Source: Sinosporangium siamense (GTDB lineage: Bacteria > Actinomycetota > Actinomycetes > Streptosporangiales > Streptosporangiaceae). From it: DNA of 64,000 bases. The stretch's first letter is position 1, and each line of letters opens with the position of its first letter. The stretch spans positions 99,879 to 163,878 of the forward strand of contig NZ_BOOW01000002.1 in assembly GCF_016863435.1 (NCBI RefSeq), read 5' to 3'. This document shows, in pieces, positions 1 to 8,698 of this stretch. A program made the translations under genes and the position numbers. The notes beneath the pieces are model-generated. The model did no database searches and was not told the origin of the DNA. It was given only the letters and a program-made list of their open reading frames with translations.

Positions 1-2091
1 CGTTACTGGCATCTGCTGGGCCGGGTCGGCGACAGGGCGCAGGGCGCGGTGGCGCTCACCGACGCCCAGGCGCTCGCCGACTTCGCCGGACGTGATGATG
101 TGCGCGAGTGCCCGTCGACGGTGGCCGCGGTCGAGGTGCTCACCCTTGCGCAGGCCAACACCGACGGGCCCGGATACGCCGCCGACCGGCTGGCCGCGCT
201 CGGCGCGGCGCTGGCGGGGGTCGAGGCCGAGTCGCTGGCGTTCTCCGCGCTCACCGCCGGTTATGTGTCGGCGCTGCTTGACGCCGGGCGCGCCGAAGAG
301 GCGGTGGCCTATGCCGAGTCGTCGGTGGAGCGGCTGCGTGCCGCGGGCCGGGAGGCGAGTTTCGAGCTCGGCGCGATGAGCGCGCGGGCGCTGCTGGCGG
401 CGGGCCGCGCGGAGGACGCGCTGGCGGCGCTTGACGCGGCGGCGGAGTTCGCCGGGGACGACCCGGTCTCCAAGCCGCACGTCGAGGCGGTGCTGCGCGC
501 CTGGGTGCTCGCCACCTTGGGGCGCGTGTCCGAGGCCGTCGAGGCGCTTCCCGACCTGGACGTGGTCGGCGACCACCCGCGCGACTGGGTGGAGTGGGCC
601 CGCGCGGTGAGAATGCTCGCCGGGTCGGAGCAGATCGCCAACAGCTGGCAGCTCGGCAAGGTGTTGCGGCAGTGGATCGACTACTTCGCGATGATGGGCG
701 GTTATCGCGCCCGCGTCGAGCTGGCCGTCATCGCCGGTGAGCTGGCCGTCGAGCGCAAGGCCGTCTGGCAGGCGAAGCTGCTCGCCGACCTCGCCGAGTC
801 GGCGATGGGCGAGTTGAAGGTCACCGACGGTCTGCCCGAGCGCATCGAGGCGCTCCGCGCGTCGGCGCGGTCGACGACCCCGCCCGAGGCGCCGGGGCCG
901 GTCGACGAGCGCGTGGCATATTTCGACGCCGCCGACGGTTTCAACGCCGACCCCGAGCGCTGGGTCGAGTGGTTGTCGCCGTTGTCGGGCACCGACCTTG
1001 AGGCCACCCGCCGGCACACCACCACTCTCGGCTTCCTCGGTTATCCGGCTCAGGGCGCCGATATCTACTGGACCATGCTCGTCGACTCGGGCAAGGCCGA
1101 CTCGGCCGACGACGAGGATCTGACCTACTTCACCGGGCTGCTCATCGAGGCGAGGCAGGACGAGCGGCTGGAGCAGCTCGCGGCCAAGCTGCCGGAGGAG
1201 CAGCGGCACCTCGCCCTGGCCCGTCTGCACCGCGCCCGCGACCGCTGGGCGGAGGCCGCCGCGGAGGCCGAGCGCTCCGCCACGGCGGCCTCAGGGGCCG
1301 CGATCGAGGCGCGGCGCATCTGGGCGGCCGCCGCTCAGCAGCTCGACGACTCCGCCCAGGGCGTCAAGGTGCTGCGCGAGGTCCTCGACGACGAGGCCGT
1401 CGAGCAGGAGGACATCTGGAAGCTGATCGTCATGGCGACCTCGGTCGAGGACTGGGAGTCCGTGCGGGTGGGCACCACTAAGCTCGGCATGCCGCTCAAC
1501 TCGGACGAGGGTCCCATCGAGGAGGAGATGGGCCTGGTGCGCATCATCCTTCCCGCTCCCGACGGCAGCCAGCGTCAGGTGCTGAGCCTGCGCACGGGGC
1601 CGGCGACGGCGCGTCTCGCGGTGCCGCAGCCCCGCAACATGGATTACAACGCCGGAGACCTGGTCGTCTTCGATCCGCAGCTCCTTGAGCCGATCCCGGA
1701 CGACCCGCAGGAGCGCGAGGAGTTCGTGCCGCCCTTCGCCGGGGTGCGCATGCTCCGGCCCGGCGGCTTCACCAGCTTCTTCTTCGACGGCGCCGCGCCG
1801 AGCGAGGACGACTGGACGGAGTTCAACGAGGTCTTGGCCGAGCGCGGCTGGCCGGTGTGGGTCTACAGCGACGAGGACTACACGGTGACTCACCCGTCGA
1901 CCGGCGAGCGCCTCCCGGGTGTGTTCGGCTGGGTCGCGGTTCCGCCCGACGTCAGCCCCACCGAGGTCGACGCGCTGCTCGACGACGCCACCGAGCGCTG
2001 GGTGCACCCGCTGGCGTGGCTCGACCTCGCCCGCGAGGTCGATGTCGAGGTCGAGCGGCATGAGCGCATTGTGAAGGAATACGGGCTCTAG
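1..2091 (+). CDS. TPR-repeat protein, 5' end cut off by window
   Basis: The reading frame is open from the first base, so the gene starts upstream; a GTG at 49 is in frame but coding-like sequence (Tyr-Trp-His-Leu-Leu-Gly) precedes it. The visible 697 residues are alanine- and leucine-rich helical pairs typical of tetratricopeptide repeats over roughly the first 450 residues, followed by a non-repeat C-terminal region of about 200 residues rich in Pro, Trp and acidic residues. TPR arrays usually bind other proteins; no enzyme motif is visible. The C-terminal part does not match a family I can name. It ends 82 bases before the dehydrogenase on the same strand, so co-transcription is possible but unproven. 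The TPR call is fairly sure; the role is unknown. Confidence 0.75.
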   Translation, partial: RYWHLLGRVGDRAQGAVALTDAQALADFAGRDDVRECPSTVAAVEVLTLAQANTDGPGYAADRLAALGAALAGVEAESLAFSALTAGYVSALLDAGRAEEAVAYAESSVERLRAAGREASFELGAMSARALLAAGRAEDALAALDAAAEFAGDDPVSKPHVEAVLRAWVLATLGRVSEAVEALPDLDVVGDHPRDWVEWARAVRMLAGSEQIANSWQLGKVLRQWIDYFAMMGGYRARVELAVIAGELAVERKAVWQAKLLADLAESAMGELKVTDGLPERIEALRASARSTTPPEAPGPVDERVAYFDAADGFNADPERWVEWLSPLSGTDLEATRRHTTTLGFLGYPAQGADIYWTMLVDSGKADSADDEDLTYFTGLLIEARQDERLEQLAAKLPEEQRHLALARLHRARDRWAEAAAEAERSATAASGAAIEARRIWAAAAQQLDDSAQGVKVLREVLDDEAVEQEDIWKLIVMATSVEDWESVRVGTTKLGMPLNSDEGPIEEEMGLVRIILPAPDGSQRQVLSLRTGPATARLAVPQPRNMDYNAGDLVVFDPQLLEPIPDDPQEREEFVPPFAGVRMLRPGGFTSFFFDGAAPSEDDWTEFNEVLAERGWPVWVYSDEDYTVTHPSTGERLPGVFGWVAVPPDVSPTEVDALLDDATERWVHPLAWLDLAREVDVEVERHERIVKEYGL

Positions 2092-2173
2092 CTAGTTACC
2101 CGCCGGTTGCTCTCTTCTAGAATTCCGTTCGGTCTGTCTGTCGTCGGGGTTCCAGAGCGAGGGAGATCGAAAG

Positions 2174-2932
2174 ATGCTTGACAGATTCCGTCTTGATGGC
2201 AAAGTCGCGATCGTCACCGGGGCCTCTTCCGGCCTCGGTGTCGCGTTCGCGCGAGGGCTGGCCGAGGCCGGTGCGGACATAGCGATCGGGGCGCGCCGTG
2301 CCGACCGGCTCGGCCAGACCCGGGCCCTGGTCGAGGAGACCGGCCGCCGCTGCCACGCCAAGGTGACCGACGTCGTCGACCCCGACGACTGCCGCGCGCT
2401 GGTCGACTCGACGGTGGCCGAGCTCGGCGCCGTGGACATCCTGATCAACAATGCGGGTGTCGCCTCGGCGGTGCCCGCCTTGAAGGAGACCCCCGAGCAG
2501 TTCCGCCAGGTCGTCGACGTCAACCTGATGGGCAGCTATTGGATGGCCAAGGAGTGCGCCCGGGTGATGCGGCCGGGATCGTCGATCGTCAACATCGGCA
2601 GTGTGCTCGGTGAGACCACCGCGGGGCTCCCGCAGGCGGCCTACTGCTCGTCGAAGGCGGCGGTCGTGGGGCTGACCCGCGACCTCGCCCAGCAGTGGAC
2701 GGGGCGGCGCGGCATCCGGGTCAACTGCCTGGAGCCGGGCTTCTTCGAGTCGGAGATGACCGCGCAATATCAGGAGGGCTATCTGGAGGGGGCGGTGAAC
2801 GGCAGGGTGCTGGCGGGCCGGCCGGGTGATCCCTACGAGTTGGTGGCCGCAGCGATTTTCCTTGCCAGTGACGCGTCTTCCTATGTGACGGGTGTGGCGC
2901 TGCCGGTGGATGGTGGCATCCTGATTACCTAG
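2174..2932 (+). CDS. SDR family NAD(P)-dependent oxidoreductase
   Basis: A 252-residue classical short-chain dehydrogenase/reductase. The cofactor-binding TGASSGLG lies at residues 15-22, NNAG at 92-95, the catalytic Ser at 143, and Tyr157 and Lys161 form the YxxxK motif. Length and motif order are canonical for the FabG-like branch, and the ending VDGG is also typical of that branch. The ATG at 2174 follows a GGGAGA ribosome site and there is no competing start. The likely reaction is NAD(P)-linked oxidation or reduction of a hydroxyl or keto group in the cytoplasm; the substrate cannot be read from sequence. No pathway neighbour fixes its job. Confidence 0.93.
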   Translation: MLDRFRLDGKVAIVTGASSGLGVAFARGLAEAGADIAIGARRADRLGQTRALVEETGRRCHAKVTDVVDPDDCRALVDSTVAELGAVDILINNAGVASAVPALKETPEQFRQVVDVNLMGSYWMAKECARVMRPGSSIVNIGSVLGETTAGLPQAAYCSSKAAVVGLTRDLAQQWTGRRGIRVNCLEPGFFESEMTAQYQEGYLEGAVNGRVLAGRPGDPYELVAAAIFLASDASSYVTGVALPVDGGILIT

Positions 2933-3003
2933 TTCATTCGGGGGGGTTTGTGGGGAAGGAGTGCATCGGTTTCCCGCCGGTGCGGCATATTTTCCTTCCA
3001 CCG

Positions 3004-3384
3004 ATGGGAATGGAGAGCACCTTGCTGGAGATCGATCGGATCACCGCGGTGGTCCGTGACGAACGTCCCTGGGGGGGCTTCGAACGTTACACCTATAACG
3101 AGGCGTCCACTGTAAAGATCATCCATGTCGAGCCCGGACAGCAGCTCAGTCTGCAGCGGCATGTCCACAGGGACGAGTTGTGGGTGGCGCTTGATCCAGG
3201 GGCCGTTTTCGAGGTGGACGGCGAGAAGTTCGAACCGGCGGTCGGTGACCGGGTCCTGATCCGGGCCGGTCAGACTCACCGGCTGAGTTCGTCGGGCCCC
3301 GCCACGCGCATCCTGGAGATCGCGTTCGGGCATTTCGACGAGGACGACATCGAGCGCTTGGAAGACGCCTACGGTCGCGTCTGA
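3004..3384 (+). CDS. Cupin protein, phosphomannose isomerase type II-like
   Basis: A small single-domain cupin of about 126 residues. It resembles the C-terminal cupin of bifunctional mannose-6-phosphate isomerase/GDP-mannose pyrophosphorylase: RPWGGFERY, then the metal-binding QRHVHRDELW with its His-x-His, and the closing GDRVLIRAGQTHRL that carries the last His. Stand-alone versions of this domain are common in actinomycetes, and a sugar-phosphate isomerase role is possible but not shown. The start is uncertain: ATG at 3004 or 3010 fits the domain edge, while in-frame GTG codons at 2950 and 2980 would lengthen it; no candidate has a clear ribosome site. A strong hairpin follows the stop. 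Confidence 0.85.
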   Translation: MGMESTLLEIDRITAVVRDERPWGGFERYTYNEASTVKIIHVEPGQQLSLQRHVHRDELWVALDPGAVFEVDGEKFEPAVGDRVLIRAGQTHRLSSSGPATRILEIAFGHFDEDDIERLEDAYGRV

Positions 3385-3392
3385 GCCGGCTT

Positions 3393-3435
3393 GGCGTGTC
3401 CGGCCCCTGCGGCAGGGCAGGGCGCCGGACACGCC
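3393..3435 (+). terminator. Hairpin terminator after the cupin gene
   Basis: An 11-bp perfect stem, GGCGTGTCCGG at 3393-3403 against CCGGACACGCC at 3425-3435, encloses a nested CCCTGC/GCAGGG hairpin. It begins nine bases after the cupin stop. There is no long T-run, which is common for actinobacterial terminators. Confidence 0.7.
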
Positions 3436-3659
3436 TTGTGGTCGTGTGCCGCGGGACCCGCACGGCCGGGAGGTGCGCGGCGGCTCCGAGATTCCGGCAC
3501 CGGCCCGCCGGCACCGGGAAACCCTGTCGCCGCAGGGGAAATAGGCCCGCTGCTAACTCTCCGTAACTGATTAAATACCAGCATTTTCGCCTTGTATTAC
3601 CAGTGATCAGCGCTTATCTTCCGGACATAGTTGTGCATTTGTGAGCACCCGGAGGATGC

Positions 3660-6092
3660 ATGACGGGCCGGCCTCGCGTTGTGATCATTGGCGCCGGCAT
3701 TGTGGGCTGTGCGATCGCCGACGAGCTCGGCATGAGGGGCTGGACCGACCTCACGGTCGTCGACCAGGGCCCGCTCTTCACCACCGGCGGATCCACCTCA
3801 CACACCCCCGGTCTCGTCTTCCAGACCCACGTCTCCAAGACCATGACCGAGTTCGCCGCCTACACCGTCCGGAAATACGGCGAACTCCACTTGGACGGCA
3901 GACCGGGTTACCACCGTGTCGGCGGACTCGAAGTGGCCACCACAGCCCCGCGCATGCTCGATCTGCACCGCAGACGCGGCTGGGCGGCCTCCTACGGCGT
4001 CGACGGCGAGATCGTGGACCCCGGGCGCTGCGCGGAGTTGTGGCCGCTGCTCGACCCCGACATGGTGCACGGCGGTTATCACGTGCCGGGGGACGGCCAG
4101 GCCGACCCCTTGGTCTGCGCCGAGGCCCAGGCGGCCCGCGCCGCCGCCAAAGGCGCCAGGTTCCTGCCGGGCACACGCGTCGTCGCCGTCGAGCAGCGCG
4201 CTGGGCGCGTCACAGGGGTGCGCGTCACCGTGGCGGAGACCGGCGACGGCGGCTCGAGCCGTACGGCAAGAGCCGCGTCCACCGTCATCCCCGCCGACGT
4301 GGTGGTGTGCGCGGCGGGATGCTGGGGCCCGCAGGTCGGGCGGATGGCGGGGGTCACCGTACCTCTGCAGCCGATGGTCCACCAATATGCGCTTTCCGCC
4401 CGGCTGCCCTCACTCGGGCCGTTGCCGATCCTGCGCCATCAGGAGCAGGGGCTCTTCTTCCGGCGGCACGGCGACCGCGTCGGTGTCGGGTCCTATGCGC
4501 ATCGGCCGATGCCGGTGCGGCCGGCGGAGATCGCGGCCGGTGCGGCGTCGGCGGCGCGGCCCTTCACGGAAAAGGATTTCGTGCCCGCCTGGCATGAGGC
4601 GGTGGCGCTGCTTCCCGAACTCGGCACCGGCACTTATTCCGGCGGCGTCAACGGGGTCTCCTCTTTCACACCCGACGGTTTCCCGCTGGTCGGTGAGGCC
4701 GCGGAGCTGGAGGGCTTCTGGCTCGCCGAGGCGGTGCGGGTGACACACTCGGCCGGGGTCGCACGGGCGCTCGCCGAGTGGCTGGTGGACGGCTTCTCCT
4801 CGTTCGACCTGCACGAGTGTGAACTGGGGAGATTTGAGCCCGTGCAGTTGTCCCCCTCCTATGTCGAGGAGCGGGGCATGGCCATGTTCGCCGAGGCATA
4901 CGACATCGTCCATCCGCTTCGCCCCATAAAATCGCCGAGGCCGCTGCGCACCAGCCCCTTCCACGAGCGCCACCGGGAACTCGGGGCGGTCTTCCTGGAG
5001 GGCGCCGGCTGGGAGCAGCCGCACTGGTTCGAGGCCAACGCGCATCTGGACCGGAACGCCGCCGGGGAGGCGGCACGGGACGCCTGGGCGGCACGCCACT
5101 GGTCACCTGTCGCCGCGGCAGAGGCCCGCGCGGCCAGGGAACGGGTGGCGCTGTTCGATATGACGCCCTTAACCCGTATCGAGGTGGCCGGACCGGGTGC
5201 GGTGAAGTATCTCCAGTGGATATCCACCAACAACGTGGCGAAGCCTCCGGGCTCGGTGACCTACACGCTGCTGCTCGACGCGTCCGGCGGCATCAGGTCC
5301 GACCTCACGGTGGCCCGCCTGGCGGACGACCTCTTCCAGATCGGCGCCAACGGCAGCCTCGACCTGGAGTGGCTGCGCCGGCACGCTCCGGACGACGTTT
5401 ACATCCGCGACATCACTTCCGGCACCTGCTGTGTAGGAGTGTGGGGGCCGCACGCCAGGAACCTGCTCGCGCCGATCACCGACATGGATGTGTCCGCGGA
5501 CGCCTTCCCCTACTTCGCCGTCCGCTCGGGCCACGTGGGCGAGGTGCCCGTGCGCGCCATGCGGATCTCCCTGGTGGGCGAACTCGGCTGGGAGCTCTAC
5601 ACGACAGCCGACCTCGGCCTGCGGCTGTGGGACACCCTGTGGGCCGCGGGCGCGCCACTAGGCGTCGCCGCCGCCGGGCGGGCCGCCTTCACCAGCCTGC
5701 GCCTGGAGAAGGGCTACCGCCGGTGGGGTGTCGACATGACACCCGAGCACACGCCGTACGAAGCGGGCCTGGCCTTCGCCCTCCGGACCGACAAGGAGTT
5801 CGTGGGGCGGTCGGCTCTCGGCGCCGCGCCCCAACGCCGGCTCGTGCCGCTCCTCACCTCACAGGTCGTCATGGGCGCCGAGCCGGTGCGTGCGGGCGGC
5901 GAGGTCATCGGCCATGTGACGAGCGCGGCCTACGGCCATACGATCGACCGGCCGATCGCCTACGCATGGCTGGCCACGCCGTACGCGGTGGTCGACACCG
6001 AGGTGGAGGTGGACTACTTCGACCGGAAGGTGAAGGCGATCGTGGCAGCCGAGCCCCTCTACGACCCGGCCAGGGAGAAGATCCGGCGTTAG
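3660..6092 (+). CDS. FAD-dependent dehydrogenase fused to GcvT (dimethylglycine/sarcosine dehydrogenase-like)
   Basis: An 810-residue two-part enzyme. The N-terminal half (about 1-370) is a D-amino-acid-oxidase-fold FAD domain with IIGAGIVG near residues 9-16 and the STSHTPGL segment, whose His sits where dimethylglycine dehydrogenases attach FAD covalently. A short FAO-M linker follows, then from about 430 an aminomethyltransferase (GcvT) domain and its C-terminal barrel. Family members demethylate dimethylglycine or sarcosine and pass the one-carbon unit to tetrahydrofolate. The start ATG lies just after a CCCGGAGGA ribosome site. The gene stands alone after an AT-richer promoter-like gap (3540-3640), with no betaine transporter or glycine-cleavage genes nearby, so the exact N-methyl substrate is uncertain. 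Confidence 0.92.
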   Translation: MTGRPRVVIIGAGIVGCAIADELGMRGWTDLTVVDQGPLFTTGGSTSHTPGLVFQTHVSKTMTEFAAYTVRKYGELHLDGRPGYHRVGGLEVATTAPRMLDLHRRRGWAASYGVDGEIVDPGRCAELWPLLDPDMVHGGYHVPGDGQADPLVCAEAQAARAAAKGARFLPGTRVVAVEQRAGRVTGVRVTVAETGDGGSSRTARAASTVIPADVVVCAAGCWGPQVGRMAGVTVPLQPMVHQYALSARLPSLGPLPILRHQEQGLFFRRHGDRVGVGSYAHRPMPVRPAEIAAGAASAARPFTEKDFVPAWHEAVALLPELGTGTYSGGVNGVSSFTPDGFPLVGEAAELEGFWLAEAVRVTHSAGVARALAEWLVDGFSSFDLHECELGRFEPVQLSPSYVEERGMAMFAEAYDIVHPLRPIKSPRPLRTSPFHERHRELGAVFLEGAGWEQPHWFEANAHLDRNAAGEAARDAWAARHWSPVAAAEARAARERVALFDMTPLTRIEVAGPGAVKYLQWISTNNVAKPPGSVTYTLLLDASGGIRSDLTVARLADDLFQIGANGSLDLEWLRRHAPDDVYIRDITSGTCCVGVWGPHARNLLAPITDMDVSADAFPYFAVRSGHVGEVPVRAMRISLVGELGWELYTTADLGLRLWDTLWAAGAPLGVAAAGRAAFTSLRLEKGYRRWGVDMTPEHTPYEAGLAFALRTDKEFVGRSALGAAPQRRLVPLLTSQVVMGAEPVRAGGEVIGHVTSAAYGHTIDRPIAYAWLATPYAVVDTEVEVDYFDRKVKAIVAAEPLYDPAREKIRR

Positions 6093-6662
6093 GTCTTCCT
6101 CCCGAGGGCCGGCCTCCCCGGGAGGTACGGCACCGCCAAACGTTTGCCTGATGGCCGGGACGAGCCCGGTGTCGACCGCCGGCCCCAGGTGGCCGCGGGC
6201 AATGGGAGGGAGCCCTCCAACAACGTCGTGCGCAACCAGCGCAGGTCACGCCGCCGCCACCGGAACGCGCTGGACCGGCTCCCCTCCCAGACCGCGGAGC
6301 CCGGCCACACCGACGACGTCGCCGGACGTCTGGACGACGAGCGGGCGATGCGTCCCTGACCTGTGCGGGGTCCGGTCAGGGATGGGCGGTGTCGAGGTAA
6401 GGCGAGCAGGGTGCCGGGGGCCGGCCACCCTGGGCAAAGGCGGCGGTCCGAACATGTCCACGGCCGGTCGCCGGACAGCCGGCACCTTACGACGGTCGCT
6501 GTCCACGCCGTGTGTCGAACCTCAGGTATGACCCACGACCGTCCCATCACGTCTTGCCGGGTCATGTGGTTGCTTAGCGCGTTCTCCGTAGTTTCGTGGT
6601 AATTGCTCTAGTTAGGGATTACCTGGGCTTTACCTGGTTCGCCGGGGTGAGGAGAGTGCGGA
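6093..6662. other. Intergenic region, no gene recognised
   Basis: These 570 bases separate the FAD-GcvT gene from the HNH gene. A weak 7-bp stem (CCTCCCG at 6098-6104 with CGGGAGG at 6119-6125) just after the first stop may end its transcript. Short open frames exist on both strands but show no recognisable domain, biased composition or good ribosome site. The last 80 bases are AT-richer and may contain the promoter for the HNH gene. Confidence 0.5.
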
Positions 6663-7349
6663 GTGGGCGGACGAGGAATCCGGCCGGCCGTCGGTGCGGT
6701 CCTGCTGGCGGTCGTTACCGGATGCGGCGCCGTGTCCACCTCGGACGACACCGGTGGCGGCCGGCAGATCGCCGACGCCGCCGCCGACATCGGCACCGCA
6801 CGGCGCGACCTCGCGAAACTCCAGGTCAAAGGGCGGGCGCCGATGACCGGCTTCGACCGTGAGGAGTTCGGCCGCGCCTGGGCGGACGTCGACGGCAACG
6901 GATGCGATACACGGAACGACATCCTCAAACGCGATCTGACGCAGGAGACGTTCGGGGAGGGGGCCAAGAGGTGCGTCGTGCTGAGCGGGACGCTTGACGA
7001 CGCCTACAGCGGCCGGGAGATCGAGTTCCGGCGCGGGCAGCGGAGCAGCATGGATGTGCAGATCGACCACGTGGTGGCGCTCGCCGACGCCTGGCAGAAG
7101 GGCGCCCATCGGTGGAATGAGGACAAACGCCGGGAGTTCGCCAACGATCCGCTCAATCTGCAAGCGGTCGACGGGCCGCTCAACGGGCAGAAGGGCGCGG
7201 CGGACGCGGCCACTTGGCTGCCGCCGCACAAGCCTTACCGGTGTGCGTATGTGGCGCGGCAGGTGGCGGTGAAGGCTAAGTACGAGCTATGGGTCACTTC
7301 TGCGGAGAAGGAGGCCATAGAGAGGGTTCTGGTGAAGTGCCGGGACTGA
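6663..7349 (+). CDS. HNH endonuclease-family lipoprotein (DUF1524/GmrSD C-terminal type)
   Basis: A 228-residue protein with a short lipoprotein signal peptide, lipobox VVTGC with Cys21, followed by a single HNH-like domain. The metal-binding core is IDHVVAL with Asp135-His136, and the downstream ANDPLNL at 160-166 supplies the Asn expected of this family. Similar secreted proteins are widespread in actinomycetes and are thought to be extracellular nucleases, possibly for nucleic-acid scavenging or mycelial turnover; activity is inferred. The GTG start at 6663 gives a well-formed signal peptide. It converges with the PepSY gene downstream. The family call is firm; export and lipid anchoring are likely from the signal. 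Confidence 0.9.
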   Translation: MGGRGIRPAVGAVLLAVVTGCGAVSTSDDTGGGRQIADAAADIGTARRDLAKLQVKGRAPMTGFDREEFGRAWADVDGNGCDTRNDILKRDLTQETFGEGAKRCVVLSGTLDDAYSGREIEFRRGQRSSMDVQIDHVVALADAWQKGAHRWNEDKRREFANDPLNLQAVDGPLNGQKGAADAATWLPPHKPYRCAYVARQVAVKAKYELWVTSAEKEAIERVLVKCRD

Positions 7350-7452
7350 TGCCGGGGGACGTCAGGGGGCGCGTGTGGGGGGAGCACGCGCCGTCACCGT
7401 TTGCCGGATCGGTTATGTGCTGTGATCCGTACGGCGTCGCCCTGTCAGCGTG

Positions 7453-7947
7453 TCAGTCGCGGTCATCCCGGTCGTCGCGGTCGTCATCGCGATCGTCGTG
7501 GTCGTCCTTGTCGTCGTCGCGATCGTCGTCATCCCGGTCGTCCCGGTCGTCTTTGTCGTCGTCGCGGTCGGTCTCCTCGTCGAACTCCAGGATCCGGCCG
7601 TCGACCGAGGAGACGTCGACGTCGTATTCCTTGTCGCCCGCGCGCAGCTCGATCTCCCACTCCTTGGCGCCGTCGTCGTCCAGCTCGACGTCGACGACCT
7701 TCGCACCCGGCACGCGCTGCTGGGCGATCTCGACCGCCCGCTTCTCGTCGATCGCGGGGGTCTGCCCCGCCGGGGTCTGGGGGGTGGGCGTCTGTCCGCC
7801 GAAGGCGGACTCGGGGGAGAAGGAGGTGGTGGACACCGGGGACGGGGAGCCGCCGGTGGTGGCGATCGCGGCGCCGGTGCCGGCGATGGCGATGGTGGCG
7901 GTGACAGCGGCGGCCAGGGAGAACTTCGTCATTTTTCGCATAGCCAT
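7453..7947 (-). CDS. Secreted PepSY-domain protein with Asp/Arg repeat tail
   Basis: A 164-residue protein. An N-terminal signal peptide with an alanine-rich hydrophobic core (about 9-29) is followed by a Pro/Thr linker and one PepSY domain (about 64-122; AIDEKRAVEIAQQRVPG, then ELDDDGAKEWEIEL). The C-terminal 40 residues are almost only Asp and Arg with a few Lys and His, in DDRDD-type repeats. PepSY domains bind or inhibit peptidases and are often encoded beside two-component systems; a sensor/regulator pair lies upstream on the same strand, about 750 bases away. The acidic tail could bind divalent cations or basic peptides, which is inference. The tail DNA is a degenerate GTCGTC/GTCATC repeat and may vary in length between strains. 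Confidence 0.88.
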   Translation of the reverse strand: MAMRKMTKFSLAAAVTATIAIAGTGAAIATTGGSPSPVSTTSFSPESAFGGQTPTPQTPAGQTPAIDEKRAVEIAQQRVPGAKVVDVELDDDGAKEWEIELRAGDKEYDVDVSSVDGRILEFDEETDRDDDKDDRDDRDDDDRDDDKDDHDDRDDDRDDRDDRD

Positions 7948-8053
7948 AGGTTCGCGCGACCCGAGATAGAGGCGCGCTGCGAGAACACTAACGCTGTGCT
8001 AAGACACAAAACCCCTGGTCAGAGCCCCAAAGTCGCCATCGTCGCCGGAAATC

Positions 8054-8161
8054 GGCGAGAGCTTTCGGAGCGGTGACCCGCCGGAAACGGCGAACCGCCG
8101 GAAAGCGGTGAGCCGCTTGGGAACAGTGAGCTGCCTGGAAAGCGGTGAGCTGCCTGGGAAC
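8054..8161. repeat. 18-bp degenerate tandem repeat, about six copies
   Basis: Units start at 8054, 8072, 8089, 8107, 8125 and 8144, so spacing is 17-19 bases. The common pattern is GGYGARCYGCCKGGAAMC with several substitutions per copy. It ends at the strong hairpin at 8167-8201. No protein family is evident in any frame across it. Confidence 0.75.
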
Positions 8162-8166
8162 GGCGA

Positions 8167-8201
8167 AGGGCGCCGGCTCCCCCGAGCGGAGCCGGCGCCC
8201 T
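8167..8201. terminator. Strong 14-bp hairpin, possible terminator
   Basis: AGGGCGCCGGCTCC at 8167-8180 pairs perfectly with GGAGCCGGCGCCCT at 8188-8201 around a 7-base loop. It lies between the histidine kinase gene and the PepSY gene, both read leftward, and could end the kinase transcript. Neither side has a T-run. The rest of the 7948-8698 gap shows no gene; a weaker hairpin (arms at 8392-8401 and 8411-8420) is also present. Confidence 0.5.
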
Positions 8202-8698
8202 CACATGGCCGTACCACTGCTGAGCGTGTCAGCCTCCAACCAACCTGTGCGGACATCGCCGTCCCACCAGGTAGGTGTCCATCCACACGGCCGGCGGAAT
8301 GGCCGTGGGGAAGGGGTTGAAGGCTGAAACGCCCGTTGACCACCTCACTGCCGTTTCCCTCCTCCACCGCCTGGCGAGCCGTTTCGCAGGACCGGTTGCC
8401 TTACCCGTAGAGGCAACGGGGACTCACCAGGCGGGGCGGAAGGAGATTCTTACCCTTCGAGGTGCTGCGGGCACCCCATGAACGTTCCCTGGCCCCGGTC
8501 GCGAGATCGGTGCCGAGCCGGGGTAGCGACGCGGCGGCCGTGGAACGTCCGCTTGACGAGGAGAGCCGCTCTCGCGGTTCACCCCTCAGCTTGGGACCTT
8601 CGACAGCGGGGAAGTGGCGGTCTCTCCGTTGTCTTGGTCATGGATCTACCTTGGCGTGACCGAAGATAGGGCCACGCTGCGAGAGTGCTAAGAGATCG

